10,068 nt of DNA from Actinomycetales bacterium (GTDB lineage: Bacteria > Actinomycetota > Actinomycetes > Mycobacteriales > Mycobacteriaceae). Position 1 is the stretch's first letter, and each line of letters starts with the position of its first letter. The translations under genes were made by a program, and so were the position numbers. Shown here piece by piece: positions 1 to 10,068 of the stretch. The stretch lies in assembly GCA_012838715.1 (NCBI GenBank), contig DUOR01000274.1:1-10068 (forward strand). The letters are read 5' to 3'. The notes under the pieces were generated by a model, which worked only from the letters and a program-made list of their open reading frames with translations, did not search any database and was not told the origin of the DNA.

Positions 1-605
1 ACCGGGCCCGCCGGAGCCCCCGCCGCGACGTGGCCGGCGTTGCGGGCGGCGGCGCGGTCGACGATGTCCTGGGCCAGTTCCACGGGCCCGTCATCGCCCG
101 GCAGCCGCGCGGCCTGGACGGACCGCCCTTCCGGGTTCGACGTCGCGGCCAGCACGAACACGCCCCGGCCGGTTTCCTCGGCCAGCGACAGCGCCGGCTC
201 CAGCGAACCGAAGCCCAGGTACGGCGACACCGTCACGGCGTCGCAGGCCAACGGGCTGCCGTCGGCGAGCCACGCCTGCGCGTACGCGGCCATCGTCGAT
301 CCGATGTCGCCGCGCTTGGCGTCCGCGAGCGTCAGCGCGCCACCGTCGGAAAGCTCCGCCAGCGCCCGCTCCAGCACCGCGAACCCGCGGGAACCGTACG
401 CCTCGTAGAAGGCGACCTGGGGCTTGACCAAAGCCACCGTGCCCGCGAACGCCTCCACGCAAATGCCCGTGAAGCGCTCCAGGCCGTCGGCGTCGGCGCC
501 CAGGCCCCAGTCGCGGAGCAGCTGCGGGTGCGGGTCGATGCCCGCGCACAGCCGCCCGCGCTCGGCGGTCACCGCCACCAGGCGGGACGCGAAATCGGCG
601 GCCAC
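1..605 (-). CDS. pyrF: Orotidine 5'-phosphate decarboxylase, 3' end cut by window edge
   Basis: PyrF decarboxylates OMP to UMP, the last step of de novo pyrimidine synthesis, in the cytosol. About 201 residues are visible, and the reading frame is open to the left edge with no stop, so the C-terminus is missing. The active-site segment DAKRGDIG lies at about residues 95-102, with catalytic Lys97 between Asp95 and Asp100. An upstream VKPQ segment (Lys61) is also typical. The DAKRGD form marks the subfamily common in actinobacteria and distinct from the E. coli type. The GTG at 605-603 is chosen because GGGGAG at 617-612 lies six bases upstream and the protein begins at the usual distance from the CAGIDPH strand. 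The start lies three bases past the carB stop, so it is co-transcribed and probably translationally coupled. Function is secure; the start is likely. Confidence 0.95.
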   Translation of the reverse strand, partial: MAADFASRLVAVTAERGRLCAGIDPHPQLLRDWGLGADADGLERFTGICVEAFAGTVALVKPQVAFYEAYGSRGFAVLERALAELSDGGALTLADAKRGDIGSTMAAYAQAWLADGSPLACDAVTVSPYLGFGSLEPALSLAEETGRGVFVLAATSNPEGRSVQAARLPGDDGPVELAQDIVDRAAARNAGHVAAGAPAGP

Positions 606-608
606 GAC

Positions 609-3953
<3,345 letters not shown>

Positions 3954-3954
3954 G

Positions 3955-5130
3955 TTAGTTCTGGCCTTCCTGGTTGTCGGTGGAGCCGGCGCGGTCCATC
4001 AGCGCCATGAATTCGTCGAAGAGGTTGTGGGCGTCGTGCGGGCCGGCGGCCGACTCGGGGTGGTACTGCACCGAGAACGCCTTGCCGGAGTCGAGCGCCA
4101 CGCCCTCGACGGTCCCGTCGTTGAGGCAGGTGTGGGTGACCTTCGCCGGGCCCCACGGGGTGTCGAAGGACTGCCCCGCCTCGCCCTCCAGGGCGAACCC
4201 GTGGTTCTGGGCGGTGATGTAGATGGTGCCGGTGGAGTGATCCTTCACCGGGACGTTGATGCCGCGGTGGCCGAAGCGCATCTTGTAGGTGCCCAGTCCC
4301 AGGGCGCGGCCCAGGATCTGGTTGCCGAAGCAGATGCCGAACAGCGGCATGCCGTCGTCCAGCGCGTTCTTGGCCACCTGGACCATCGCGTCGGCGGCGG
4401 CGGGGTCGCCCGGGCCGTTGGAGATGAAGACGCCGTCCGGGGCGTGCTCCTTCTTGATCTCCGGGTACGGCGTGTTGGCGGGCACGACGATGACGCGGGC
4501 GCCGCGCTTGGCCAGCTCGCGCGGGGTGTTGGCCTTGATGCCCAGGTCGTAGGCGACGACGGTGCGCTTGACCTCGCCCTCCGGCTCGACGACGTAGGTC
4601 TCGTCGGTGCTGACCTCGGCGGAGAGGTCCGCGCCGGCCATCGACGGCTGCGAGCGGACGATCTCCACGAGCTCCTCGACCGGCTTGCCGGCCTCGTCGC
4701 CGGAGAAGATGCCGGCGGCGATGGCGCCGTTGTCGCGGATGTGGCGGACCAGCGCGCGGGTGTCGATGCGGCGGATGCCCACCAGGCCCTGCGACACCAT
4801 CTCGTCGACGAGGGTGCGCTCGGCGCGCCAGTTGGAGACGGAGCGGGCCAGGTCGCGGATGACGTAGCCGGCGGCCCAGATGCGGTCGCCGCGGGACTCC
4901 GAGTCCTCGTCGTTCCAGCCGGTGTTGCCGATCTGCGGCGCGGTGGCCACGACGATCTGGCGGTGGTACGACGGGTCGGTCAGGGTCTCCTGGTAACCGG
5001 TCAGGGCGGTGTTGAAGACCGCCTCGCCCAGGGTCCGGCCGGTTGCGCCGAAACCGAGGCCCTTGAAGACCTTGCCGTCGGCGAGGACCAGGACCGCGGG
5101 GGTGTTGCGGTCCGCGGGCTCGTTGCTCAC
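3955..5130 (-). CDS. carA: Carbamoyl-phosphate synthase small (glutaminase) subunit
   Basis: CarA hydrolyses glutamine and passes ammonia to CarB. From the GTG at 5130-5128 the protein has 391 residues, the usual family length. The N-terminal CPSase small domain (about 12-150) includes the TGYQE and DPSY segments. The class I glutamine amidotransferase domain (about 190-380) carries SNGPGDP at 237-243, nucleophile Cys267 in GICFGNQ, and His357 and Glu359 in YHPES, so the triad is complete. The GTG is preceded at seven bases by GAGAAAGG. An in-frame ATG at 5190-5188 overlaps the pyrC stop as TGATG and would add 20 hydrophilic residues; it has GGGAAGG ten bases upstream. I prefer the GTG because the extension uses AT-richer codons and has no counterpart in CarA proteins I recall, but the ATG cannot be excluded. 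The TAA stop lies one base before carB. Confidence 0.96.
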   Translation of the reverse strand: MSNEPADRNTPAVLVLADGKVFKGLGFGATGRTLGEAVFNTALTGYQETLTDPSYHRQIVVATAPQIGNTGWNDEDSESRGDRIWAAGYVIRDLARSVSNWRAERTLVDEMVSQGLVGIRRIDTRALVRHIRDNGAIAAGIFSGDEAGKPVEELVEIVRSQPSMAGADLSAEVSTDETYVVEPEGEVKRTVVAYDLGIKANTPRELAKRGARVIVVPANTPYPEIKKEHAPDGVFISNGPGDPAAADAMVQVAKNALDDGMPLFGICFGNQILGRALGLGTYKMRFGHRGINVPVKDHSTGTIYITAQNHGFALEGEAGQSFDTPWGPAKVTHTCLNDGTVEGVALDSGKAFSVQYHPESAAGPHDAHNLFDEFMALMDRAGSTDNQEGQN

Positions 5131-5137
5131 GTGGTTG

Positions 5138-5145
5138 CCTTTCTC
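5138..5145 (-). promoter_or_regulatory. Shine-Dalgarno candidate for the carA GTG start
   Basis: GAGAAAGG on the minus strand lies seven bases before the GTG at 5130-5128. It is the main sequence argument for starting carA there rather than at the ATG at 5190 that overlaps the pyrC stop. The competing ATG has GGGAAGG at 5207-5201 with a longer ten-base spacing. Confidence 0.45.
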
Positions 5146-5189
5146 GTGTCCGGCGTCGGTGCCGGTGTCTTCTTTACGGTGCTTTCCCA

Positions 5190-6539
5190 TCAGGCGTCCG
5201 CCTTCCCGTTCAGTGCCGTCACGCGGCCGCGCAGCACGGTCGCGGCGACGGAGACGGACATCTCCATGTCCTCGTAGGGGGTGTTCTCGGCCTTCGACGC
5301 CAGGTCGGCGCCGTGGACGGTCCACTTCTTCCCCGGGTCGACGACCGTGAGGTTGGCGGGTTCGCCGACGGCGATGGGGCGGCCGTGGCCGGGGAGCCGG
5401 ACGATTTCGGCCGGCTTCTCGCTCATGACCTTGGCCAGCCAGCGCCAGTCGCACGGGCCGTCGAGGACGAACTCCTCGGCGATGATGGCCATGGAGGTTT
5501 CCAGGCCCAGCATGCCGGGCTTGGCGTGCTCGAATTCGACGCACTTCTCTTCCGAGCCGTGCGGGGCGTGGTCGGTGGCGACGCAGTCGATGACGCCGTC
5601 GATGAGCGCCTGGCGCAGGGCCGCGGTGTCGCGGTCCTCGCGCAGGGGCGGGTTGACGCGGTTGCGGCCGTCGAAGGTCTCGAGGCGCGCGTCGGTGAGC
5701 ACCAGGTGGTGCGGGGTGACCTCCGCGGTGAGGGGGATGTCGCGTTCCTTGGCCCAGCGGACCAGTTCGACGGTGCCCTCGGTGGAGGCGTGGCAGATGT
5801 GCATGCGGCCGCCGTAGTCGCGGGCGAGGATGGCGTCGCGGGCGACGATGGATTCCTCGGCGACGCGGGGCCAGCCGCCGAGGCCGAGGCGCGCGGCGGT
5901 GGGGCCTTCGTGGGCGACGGCGTCGATGGTCAGGCGGGGGTCCTCGCAGTGCTGCGCGAGGAGCACGTCCTCGCCGCGGGCGTATTCCACGGCGCGGCGC
6001 ATGATCAGCGGGTCGTCGACGCACTTGCCGTCGTCGGAGAACACGCGGACCTTCGCCTGCGAATCGGCCATCATGCCGAACTCGGTGAGGCCGGAGCCCT
6101 TGAGCCCCTTGGTGATGGAGCCGACGGGGTGCACGTCGCACAGGCCCACGGCCTGCGCCTTCAGCCAGACGGACTCGGCGATGGCCGGGTCGTCGGTGAC
6201 GGGCGCGGTGTTGGCCATGGTGAACACGGCGGTGAAGCCGCCGAGGGCGGCGGCGGCGGAACCGGTCGCCAGGGTTTCCGTGTCCTCGCGGCCGGGCTCG
6301 CGGAAGTGGACGTGGATGTCCACCAGGCCGGGCAGCAGGACGAGGGAGTCGAAGTCGAGGACGCGCGCGTCGTCGGCGGCGTCCTCCCCCGCGTCGGCGC
6401 CGATGGCGGCGATGACGCCGTCCCGGACGAGCACGGAGACGTCCTCGCCCTCGCCGTAGGGGCGGACGCCGGTCAGCAGCAGGTCGCCGCGTGCGGGCGG
6501 GGCCAGCGGTCCGACGGCCGGGTACGTGGAATCGGTCAC
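5190..6539 (-). CDS. pyrC: Dihydroorotase, type I (class I)
   Basis: PyrC cyclises N-carbamoyl-aspartate to dihydroorotate, step three of the UMP pathway. The protein has 449 residues and an amidohydrolase fold. The metal ligands of type I dihydroorotases are all present: DIHVH at 74-78 (His76, His78), FSDDG at 167-171 (the aspartate that replaces a carboxylated lysine), QHCED near His197, CHAST near His250 and ATDHAPHG with Asp323. This is therefore a catalytically competent enzyme, not one of the inactive pseudo-dihydroorotases that sometimes accompany pyrB. The GTG start at 6539-6537 overlaps the pyrB stop by four bases (GTGA) and has AAGGAG seven bases upstream inside the pyrB coding end. 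The TGA stop at 5192-5190 overlaps an ATG that could start carA. Start and function are both well supported. Confidence 0.98.
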   Translation of the reverse strand: MTDSTYPAVGPLAPPARGDLLLTGVRPYGEGEDVSVLVRDGVIAAIGADAGEDAADDARVLDFDSLVLLPGLVDIHVHFREPGREDTETLATGSAAAALGGFTAVFTMANTAPVTDDPAIAESVWLKAQAVGLCDVHPVGSITKGLKGSGLTEFGMMADSQAKVRVFSDDGKCVDDPLIMRRAVEYARGEDVLLAQHCEDPRLTIDAVAHEGPTAARLGLGGWPRVAEESIVARDAILARDYGGRMHICHASTEGTVELVRWAKERDIPLTAEVTPHHLVLTDARLETFDGRNRVNPPLREDRDTAALRQALIDGVIDCVATDHAPHGSEEKCVEFEHAKPGMLGLETSMAIIAEEFVLDGPCDWRWLAKVMSEKPAEIVRLPGHGRPIAVGEPANLTVVDPGKKWTVHGADLASKAENTPYEDMEMSVSVAATVLRGRVTALNGKADA

Positions 6540-7489
6540 TGGTCTGCTCCTTCGGTGATGGCGCGGCCGGCGGTCAGCAGGGTGAACAGGACCGCCATGC
6601 GGACGTGGACGCCGTTGGCCACCTGCTGCAGCACGGCGCTGCGGGGCAGGTCGGCGACGTGGTCGTTGATTTCCATGCCGCGCAGCATCGGGCCGGGGTG
6701 CATCACGACGCAGTCGTCGCGGAGCAGCTTCTCGCGGTCGCGGGACAGACCGTAGCGGGTCGCGTACTCGCGGTGCGAGGGAAAGAACCCGCCGTTCATG
6801 CGTTCGGCCTGGACGCGGAGCATCATGACCGCGTCGGCGTCGGGAAGCTCGGGTTCCATGCGGTGGGCGACGCGCACCGGCCAGTTCTCCACGCCGTGCG
6901 GCAGGAGGGTCGGCGGGGCGACGAAGACGACCTCGGCGCCCAGCGCGGACAGCAGGTCCGCGTTGGAGCGGGCGACGCGCGAGTGGAGGATGTCGCCGAC
7001 GATGACGACCTTCCGCCCCTCGATGTCGCCGAGCCGCTGCCGCAGGGTGACGGCGTCCAGCAGCGCCTGGGTGGGGTGCTGGTGCTTGCCGTCGCCGGCG
7101 TTGATGATGGCCGGCTGCTGGCCGTGCTTGCCCGTCCACTCCGCGATGAGCTTCGCCGCGCCGGACGCCGGGTGTCGCACGACGATGGCGTCGGCGCCGA
7201 TGGCGTCGAGGGTCAGGGCGGTGTCCTTGAGGCTCTCGCCCTTCTTCACCGACGACGAGGACGCCGAGATGTTGATCACGTCCGCGCTCATCCACTTGCC
7301 CGCGGTCTCGAAGGACGCGCGGGTGCGGGTGGAGTTCTCGTAGAAGCAGGTGAAGATGGTGCGGCCGCGCAGCGTCGGCAGCTTCTTCACCTCGCGGCCC
7401 GCCAGGGCCTCCCTGAAGCGATCCGCCTCGTCCATGAGGGCGATGATTTCGTCCTTGGTGAGGTCGGCAATGCTCAGCAGGTGCTTCAC
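6536..7489 (-). CDS. pyrB: Aspartate carbamoyltransferase catalytic subunit
   Basis: PyrB joins carbamoyl phosphate and aspartate, the committed step of pyrimidine synthesis. The 317-residue protein has the carbamoyl-phosphate loop STRTR at 53-57. It also has the loop donated by the neighbouring subunit (SSVKKGE, 79-85), HPTQ at 138-141, the aspartate-domain segment MMLRVQAER, and HPGPMLRG near the C-terminus. This is the short bacterial type; no pyrI regulatory subunit gene is adjacent, so control is probably at expression rather than through a PyrI chain. Such ATCases can pair with the dihydroorotase, here encoded directly downstream, but pairing is inference. The start is GTG at 7489-7487, overlapping the pyrR stop by four bases as GTGA. 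I see no good Shine-Dalgarno before it, so translation probably depends on coupling to pyrR. Confidence 0.98.
   Translation of the reverse strand: MKHLLSIADLTKDEIIALMDEADRFREALAGREVKKLPTLRGRTIFTCFYENSTRTRASFETAGKWMSADVINISASSSSVKKGESLKDTALTLDAIGADAIVVRHPASGAAKLIAEWTGKHGQQPAIINAGDGKHQHPTQALLDAVTLRQRLGDIEGRKVVIVGDILHSRVARSNADLLSALGAEVVFVAPPTLLPHGVENWPVRVAHRMEPELPDADAVMMLRVQAERMNGGFFPSHREYATRYGLSRDREKLLRDDCVVMHPGPMLRGMEINDHVADLPRSAVLQQVANGVHVRMAVLFTLLTAGRAITEGADQ
6547..6552 (-). promoter_or_regulatory. Shine-Dalgarno of pyrC
   Basis: AAGGAG on the minus strand, seven bases before the pyrC GTG and inside the final codons of pyrB. It fixes the pyrC start at the GTGA overlap and means pyrC can recruit ribosomes itself as well as by coupling to pyrB. 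Confidence 0.7.
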
Positions 7490-8076
7490 GACGCCGTGGT
7501 CCGGCTCAGGATGACCGCGTCGCGGCCATCGATTTCCTCGGCCAGCACCCGCACGTCCTCGTGGCGGGCGGTGGGCAGGTTCTTGCCGACGTAGTCGGCG
7601 CGGATCGGCAACTGCCGGTGGCCGCGGTCGACGAGGACGGCGAGCTGGATGACGTCCGGGCGCCCGATGTCGTTGAGCGCGTCGAGCGCCGCCCGGATGG
7701 TGCGGCCCGAGAACAGCACGTCGTCGACCAGGACGGTGACGGTGCCGTCGATGCCGGCTTCCGGGATCCGCGTCGGCCGCAGCGCGCGGTGGGGGCGCTT
7801 GGCCAGGTCGTCGCGGAACAGGGTGATGTCGAGGGAGCCCGTTTCCACGCGCACCCCCGTGTACTCCTCGATGCGCCGGGCCAGCTTCTCGGCCAGCGGC
7901 ACCCCGCCGGACGGGATTCCCAGCAGCACCACCCTCGGTGCGCTGCTTCCGTCCAGTGCGGTCTTCTCGATGATCTGGTGCGCGATGCGCGCGACGGTCC
8001 GGCCGACCTCATCGGCGTTGAGCAGTTCGGTGACTGCCGCTTCGCCCGGGTTCGCCGGATTCGTGTTCTCGCTCAT
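7486..8076 (-). CDS. pyrR: PyrR: pyrimidine operon RNA-binding regulator / uracil phosphoribosyltransferase
   Basis: PyrR binds pyr mRNA when UMP is high and lowers pyr gene expression; many members also convert uracil and PRPP to UMP. From the ATG at 8076-8074 it has 196 residues, the family length. It shows a type I phosphoribosyltransferase fold with GIPSGG at 53-58, the PyrR-typical [10 protein letters not shown] at 81-90 and the PRPP-binding loop [14 protein letters not shown] at 113-126. The reading frame is open 60 bases further to a GTG at 8136, but the ATG is chosen because a near-perfect AAGGAGGT ends five bases before it and the upstream stretch folds as a leader. It is the first gene of the UMP operon and overlaps pyrB by four bases. 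Its own leader carries a candidate PyrR-binding hairpin, implying autoregulation. Confidence 0.97.
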   Translation of the reverse strand: MSENTNPANPGEAAVTELLNADEVGRTVARIAHQIIEKTALDGSSAPRVVLLGIPSGGVPLAEKLARRIEEYTGVRVETGSLDITLFRDDLAKRPHRALRPTRIPEAGIDGTVTVLVDDVLFSGRTIRAALDALNDIGRPDVIQLAVLVDRGHRQLPIRADYVGKNLPTARHEDVRVLAEEIDGRDAVILSRTTAS

Positions 8077-8080
8077 CGTG

Positions 8081-8088
8081 ACCTCCTT
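8081..8088 (-). promoter_or_regulatory. Strong Shine-Dalgarno of pyrR
   Basis: AAGGAGGT on the minus strand ends five bases before the ATG at 8076-8074. It is the best ribosome site in the window and decides the pyrR start. Its first five bases, AAGGA, are complementary to UCCUU at 8118-8114 in the leader, so it can be hidden in the lower stem of the hairpin described separately. Confidence 0.85.
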
Positions 8089-8118
8089 CCCCGCCTCTCC
8101 GTGCGGTCCGTTAAAGGA
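8084..8118 (-). promoter_or_regulatory. Candidate PyrR-binding RNA hairpin overlapping the pyrR ribosome site
   Basis: In the minus-strand transcript, UCCUU (8118-8114) can pair with AAGGA (8088-8084). Above it CCGC (8106-8103) pairs with GCGG (8094-8091). Between the two stems is an asymmetric internal loop: seven bases on the 5' side, two Gs on the 3' side. The apex is CGGAGA (8101-8096) followed by GG, matching the CNGNGA hexaloop plus GG of known PyrR sites. The loop-closing pair would be A-G rather than the usual C-G, a departure. PyrR binding is known from Bacillus attenuators and, in mycobacteria, from translational repression. Here the lower stem contains the Shine-Dalgarno and no U-tract terminator follows, so translational repression is inferred. 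The pairing is seen in sequence; the binding is not shown. Confidence 0.7.
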
Positions 8119-8122
8119 TGTC

Positions 8123-8138
8123 CCGTGATTGCCCACGG
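8123..8138 (-). other. Small hairpin in the pyrR leader
   Basis: On the minus strand CCGUG (8138-8134) and CACGG (8127-8123) form a perfect five-pair stem with a six-base loop, four bases upstream of the candidate PyrR hairpin. No run of U follows, so it is not an intrinsic terminator. It may insulate or stabilise the leader, or compete with the next hairpin; no function is shown. Confidence 0.4.
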
Positions 8139-8149
8139 TTACGACTGCG

Positions 8150-8155
8150 ATCCTA
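8150..8155 (-). promoter_or_regulatory. Possible -10 box of the pyr operon promoter
   Basis: TAGGAT on the minus strand fits the actinobacterial TANNNT pattern and lies in the 97-base gap, 19 bases after the PPK2 stop. Transcription would begin near 8143-8146, giving a leader of roughly 70 bases that contains both hairpins. No convincing -35 is present at the expected spacing. Read-through from efp-nusB-PPK2 is an alternative. Confidence 0.4.
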
Positions 8156-8173
8156 CCAGCCCCTCCGGAGCCC

Positions 8174-9055
8174 CTACTTCGTCTCCCCGAGCTTCCTCTT
8201 CGCGTCCTCTACGTCGAATTCGGCGGTGGGCCATTCGAGCCCGAGGCCGCGCAAGGTGTCGAGCAGCAGGCCCTTGACCACCAGGCGCGAGTACCACTTG
8301 CGGTTGGCGGGCACGCAGTACCAGGGGTTCGTTTCGGTCGAGGTGCGCCGCAGCGCCTCGTCGTAGGCGTCCTGGTAGTCGTCCCAGAGGGCGCGGTCGG
8401 CGATGTCGCCGACGTCGAACTTCCAGTGCTTGTCCTCGCGCTCGAGGCGTTCCATCAGCCGCTCGAACTGCTCGTCCGGGTCGATGTGCAGCATGACCTT
8501 GATCAGGTGCACGTCGTTGGCCGCCAGCTCGTTCTCGTACGCGACGATCTCGTCGTAGCGCCCCTCGATCTCGTCGAGCGGCGTCAGCTCCTTGACCTTC
8601 TCCACCAGCACGGCCTCGTAGTGGGACCGGTCCCACACGCCGATGCGGCCGGGCCTGGGCATGCGGATGCGCGAGCGGTAAAGGAAGTCGTGCTCGTTCT
8701 CCTCGTCGGTGGGCCGCCCGAAGGAGAACACCTCCACGCCCTGCGGGTCGATGCCCTTGAGCACGTGGCGCACCACGCCGCCCTTGCCGGAGGTGTCCAT
8801 GCCCTGCAGCACGATGATGATCGTCGGCGCCGACCCGTCGCCGCTGCGCGACGCGGCGTACATCCGCTCCTGCAGATCGGCGATTTCTTCGTCGTGGTCG
8901 TCGAACTGCTTGGCGGCGATGTCCTTGCCCTTGCCGTTGTTCGGCAGGCCGGGGGTGGAGTCGGCGTCGACATGCGAAAGCCGCCACCCCTCCCCGACCT
9001 TCAGCGCGTGCGCGTCGTCAAGGGTGAAGTGGCGGTGCTTCCGTTTTTTGCCCAT
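8174..9055 (-). CDS. PPK2-family polyphosphate:nucleotide phosphotransferase (class III-like)
   Basis: The protein should transfer phosphate from inorganic polyphosphate to a nucleoside mono- or diphosphate in the cytosol. Its 293 residues fit a single-domain PPK2. Walker A is GMDTSGKGG at 85-93 (Lys91), and a Walker B-like VWDRSHYE lies at 140-147. The C-terminal part has KHWKFDVGD (209-217), [12 protein letters not shown] near 219-231, and [18 protein letters not shown] at 238-255, which resembles class III enzymes able to act on AMP and ADP. The basic start MGKKRKHRH and lead-in to the kinase core are short. Class assignment is from remembered family sequences, so nucleotide preference is uncertain. 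It lies 18 bases after nusB and has no Shine-Dalgarno; a TAGCAT box six bases before the ATG suggests a leaderless transcript. It separates nusB from pyrR, which are adjacent in corynebacteria I recall. The stop is TAG. Confidence 0.93.
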   Translation of the reverse strand: MGKKRKHRHFTLDDAHALKVGEGWRLSHVDADSTPGLPNNGKGKDIAAKQFDDHDEEIADLQERMYAASRSGDGSAPTIIIVLQGMDTSGKGGVVRHVLKGIDPQGVEVFSFGRPTDEENEHDFLYRSRIRMPRPGRIGVWDRSHYEAVLVEKVKELTPLDEIEGRYDEIVAYENELAANDVHLIKVMLHIDPDEQFERLMERLEREDKHWKFDVGDIADRALWDDYQDAYDEALRRTSTETNPWYCVPANRKWYSRLVVKGLLLDTLRGLGLEWPTAEFDVEDAKRKLGETK

Positions 9056-9061
9056 GGGGCA

Positions 9062-9067
9062 ATGCTA
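9062..9067 (-). promoter_or_regulatory. Possible -10 box for a leaderless PPK2 transcript
   Basis: TAGCAT on the minus strand lies between the nusB stop and the PPK2 ATG. Exactly six bases separate it from the A of the ATG, the spacing expected if transcription starts at the first base of the codon. The absence of a Shine-Dalgarno before this ATG agrees, and leaderless mRNAs are common in actinobacteria. No clear -35 is visible. Confidence 0.4.
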
Positions 9068-9073
9068 GTGGCG

Positions 9074-9661
9074 TTAACCCTCCGAGGGCTCGTCCCCGGT
9101 GTCCCCGGCGTCCTTCGGGGCCTCGACGACCTCGACGCCGGGCTCCGGCATCGTCGGCGTGCCGGGGACGATCGGGTCGGTCACCCGGACCGCGGCGGCG
9201 GCCATGCGGGCCTGGCCGGCGATGTCGGCCTCCGCGTCCAGCACCGCGTTGATGTACGGCGGGGCGACGTCGGTGGAGTACTCGCTGGCCAGCTCCACGC
9301 CCTCGACGACGGCCACGCGCGGCGGGACATCCGGGTTGTGGAACAGCTCCCACGTGCCGACGCGCAGGATCGCGCGGTCGACGGCCGGCAGCCGGCGCAG
9401 GGGCCACTCCGGCGACAGGTAGGACGAGATGGTCGAGTCGATGCCGTCGATTTCGGCGGCGACGCCGCGGACGATCTCCTCGGTGTACTCGGCGACCGGC
9501 GCGACGCCGGAGTCCATGTCGCGGGCGAGCTCGAGGCGCTCCTCGATCAGTCCCTCCGGGTCCACCCCGCGCTGCTCCGCCTCGAACAGCAGGTCAACGG
9601 CGCGGCGGCGGGCCCGGTAGCGGGCGCCGCGGCGCTTGTAGTTGGTTTCCTTCTGCGTCAT
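9074..9661 (-). CDS. nusB: Transcription antitermination factor NusB
   Basis: NusB with NusE (ribosomal protein S10) binds boxA RNA and prevents premature termination, chiefly in rRNA operons. The 195-residue protein shows the NusB helical fold: the basic N-terminus with [17 protein letters not shown] at 16-32, then [20 protein letters not shown] at about 87-106, [14 protein letters not shown] at 116-129 and the closing [10 protein letters not shown] at 134-143. After about residue 151 comes a 44-residue tail rich in Pro, Glu, Asp and Ala and probably disordered, beyond the conserved domain. The ATG at 9661-9659 lies six bases after the efp stop. That spacer reads TCCTCC, the reverse of a ribosome site, and no Shine-Dalgarno is visible, so translation likely couples to efp. 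Pairing with efp upstream is the usual actinobacterial order. Confidence 0.97.
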   Translation of the reverse strand: MTQKETNYKRRGARYRARRRAVDLLFEAEQRGVDPEGLIEERLELARDMDSGVAPVAEYTEEIVRGVAAEIDGIDSTISSYLSPEWPLRRLPAVDRAILRVGTWELFHNPDVPPRVAVVEGVELASEYSTDVAPPYINAVLDAEADIAGQARMAAAAVRVTDPIVPGTPTMPEPGVEVVEAPKDAGDTGDEPSEG

Positions 9662-9667
9662 GGAGGA

Positions 9668-10068
9668 TCAGTTGTTCACGCGCGACAGGTAGGAGCCGTC
9701 GCGGGTGTCGATCTTCAGGACGTCGCCGGTCTCGATGAACAGCGGGACCTGGACCTCGGCGCCGGTCTCCAGGGTCGCCGGCTTGGTGCCGCCGGTGGAG
9801 CGGTCGCCCTGCAGGCCCGGGTCGGTCTGCGCGACGGTGAGGTCGACGGAGACGGGCATCTCGGCGAACAGCGGCTCGCCCTCGTGGAAGGAGACCTGCA
9901 CGGAGGTGTTCTCCAGCAGGAAGCGGGCGGGCTCGCCCATGAGGTGCGGGGCCAGGTTGATCTGGTCGTAGGTCTTCTCGTCCATGAGGACGTAGTCCTC
10001 GCCGTCGCGGTACAGGAAGGTCATGTCGCGGCGGTCGACGGTGGCGGTCTCGACCTTGACGCCGGCGT
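9668..10068 (-). CDS. efp: Elongation factor P, 5' end cut by window edge
   Basis: EF-P enters the ribosomal E site and relieves stalling at polyproline stretches. The frame is open to the right edge, leaving about 133 of an expected 187 or so residues. Visible are the end of domain I ([20 protein letters not shown]), domain II with [13 protein letters not shown] and the end of domain III with the typical [18 protein letters not shown] and final SYLSRVNN. The residue in the domain I loop that is modified in other bacteria lies outside the window, so its state cannot be judged. An ATG at 10024-10022 is internal (the conserved RDMTFLY) and not the start. The TGA stop lies six bases before nusB, with which it should be co-transcribed. 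Confidence 0.97.
   Translation of the reverse strand, partial: AGVKVETATVDRRDMTFLYRDGEDYVLMDEKTYDQINLAPHLMGEPARFLLENTSVQVSFHEGEPLFAEMPVSVDLTVAQTDPGLQGDRSTGGTKPATLETGAEVQVPLFIETGDVLKIDTRDGSYLSRVNN

Noticed and set aside
3955..6141. A 728-codon minus-strand frame reaching far upstream of carA into pyrC
   Set aside because: Only the last 391 codons look like CarA. The upstream portion is Arg/Pro/His-rich out-of-frame translation of pyrC, not a fusion protein.
5313..6755. A 480-codon plus-strand open frame opposite pyrC
   Set aside because: Low-complexity Gly/Ala/Val/Asp-rich translation with no family resemblance. The minus strand encodes a full dihydroorotase with all metal ligands.
5190..7295. 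A 701-codon minus-strand frame extending pyrC into pyrB
   Set aside because: The extra N-terminal part is a shadow of pyrB. The GTG at 6539 with AAGGAG upstream gives a dihydroorotase of normal length.
8077..8136. A 20-residue N-terminal extension of pyrR from the GTG at 8136
   Set aside because: It would translate through the leader hairpins, and it lacks a ribosome site, while the ATG at 8076 has AAGGAGGT at ideal spacing.
8160..8174. GC-rich inverted repeat (CTCC/GGAG) just after the PPK2 stop as a terminator
   Set aside because: The stem is too short, with no usable loop if extended, and no U-tract follows. It is more likely chance in GC-rich sequence.
9078..9088. CCCT/AGGG inverted repeat at the end of nusB as a terminator
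   Set aside because: Only four pairs, inside the nusB coding end, and no U-tract follows.

Overview
The window is high-GC actinobacterial DNA, most likely from a Corynebacterium or a close relative. All genes lie on the minus strand and share one GC-rich codon style. Read in the direction of transcription (right to left in these coordinates), the order is efp (3' part) - nusB - PPK2-type polyphosphate kinase - pyrR - pyrB - pyrC - carA - carB - pyrF (5' part). From memory, efp-nusB-pyrR-pyrB-pyrC-carA-carB-pyrF is the usual corynebacterial arrangement. Mycobacteria, as I recall, have a small extra gene between pyrC and carA, which is absent here. The protein sequences also read as corynebacterial (CarA, PyrC and a PyrF with a DAKRGD active site).

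Right end (about 9056-10068): the translation genes efp and nusB are separated by six bases. A class III-like polyphosphate:nucleotide phosphotransferase follows nusB after 18 bases. It may also have its own leaderless promoter, because a TAGCAT box sits six bases before its ATG.

Middle (8077-8173): this 97-base gap is the only real intergenic space. It appears to hold the control region of the pyrimidine operon: a -10-like TAGGAT, a small hairpin, and a second hairpin whose CGGAGA loop fits the PyrR-binding loop consensus CNGNGA. The lower stem of that second hairpin pairs with the pyrR Shine-Dalgarno. This suggests PyrR-mediated translational repression rather than attenuation; no U-tract terminator is seen.

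Left two thirds (1-8076): this is the de novo UMP operon. PyrR senses UMP/PRPP. CarA-CarB make carbamoyl phosphate, PyrB makes carbamoyl aspartate, PyrC makes dihydroorotate, and PyrF converts OMP to UMP. pyrD and pyrE are not in the window. Genes overlap or nearly touch (pyrR/pyrB and pyrB/pyrC by 4 bases, carA/carB 1 base apart, carB/pyrF 3 bases apart), so repression at pyrR could be relayed by translational coupling.

I see no mobile element, CRISPR array, tRNA, rRNA or defence system. The window is mainly conserved housekeeping DNA. The points most worth following are the PyrR-like RNA hairpin over the pyrR ribosome binding site and the PPK2 gene sitting between nusB and pyrR. No stretch over 300 bases lacks a gene.
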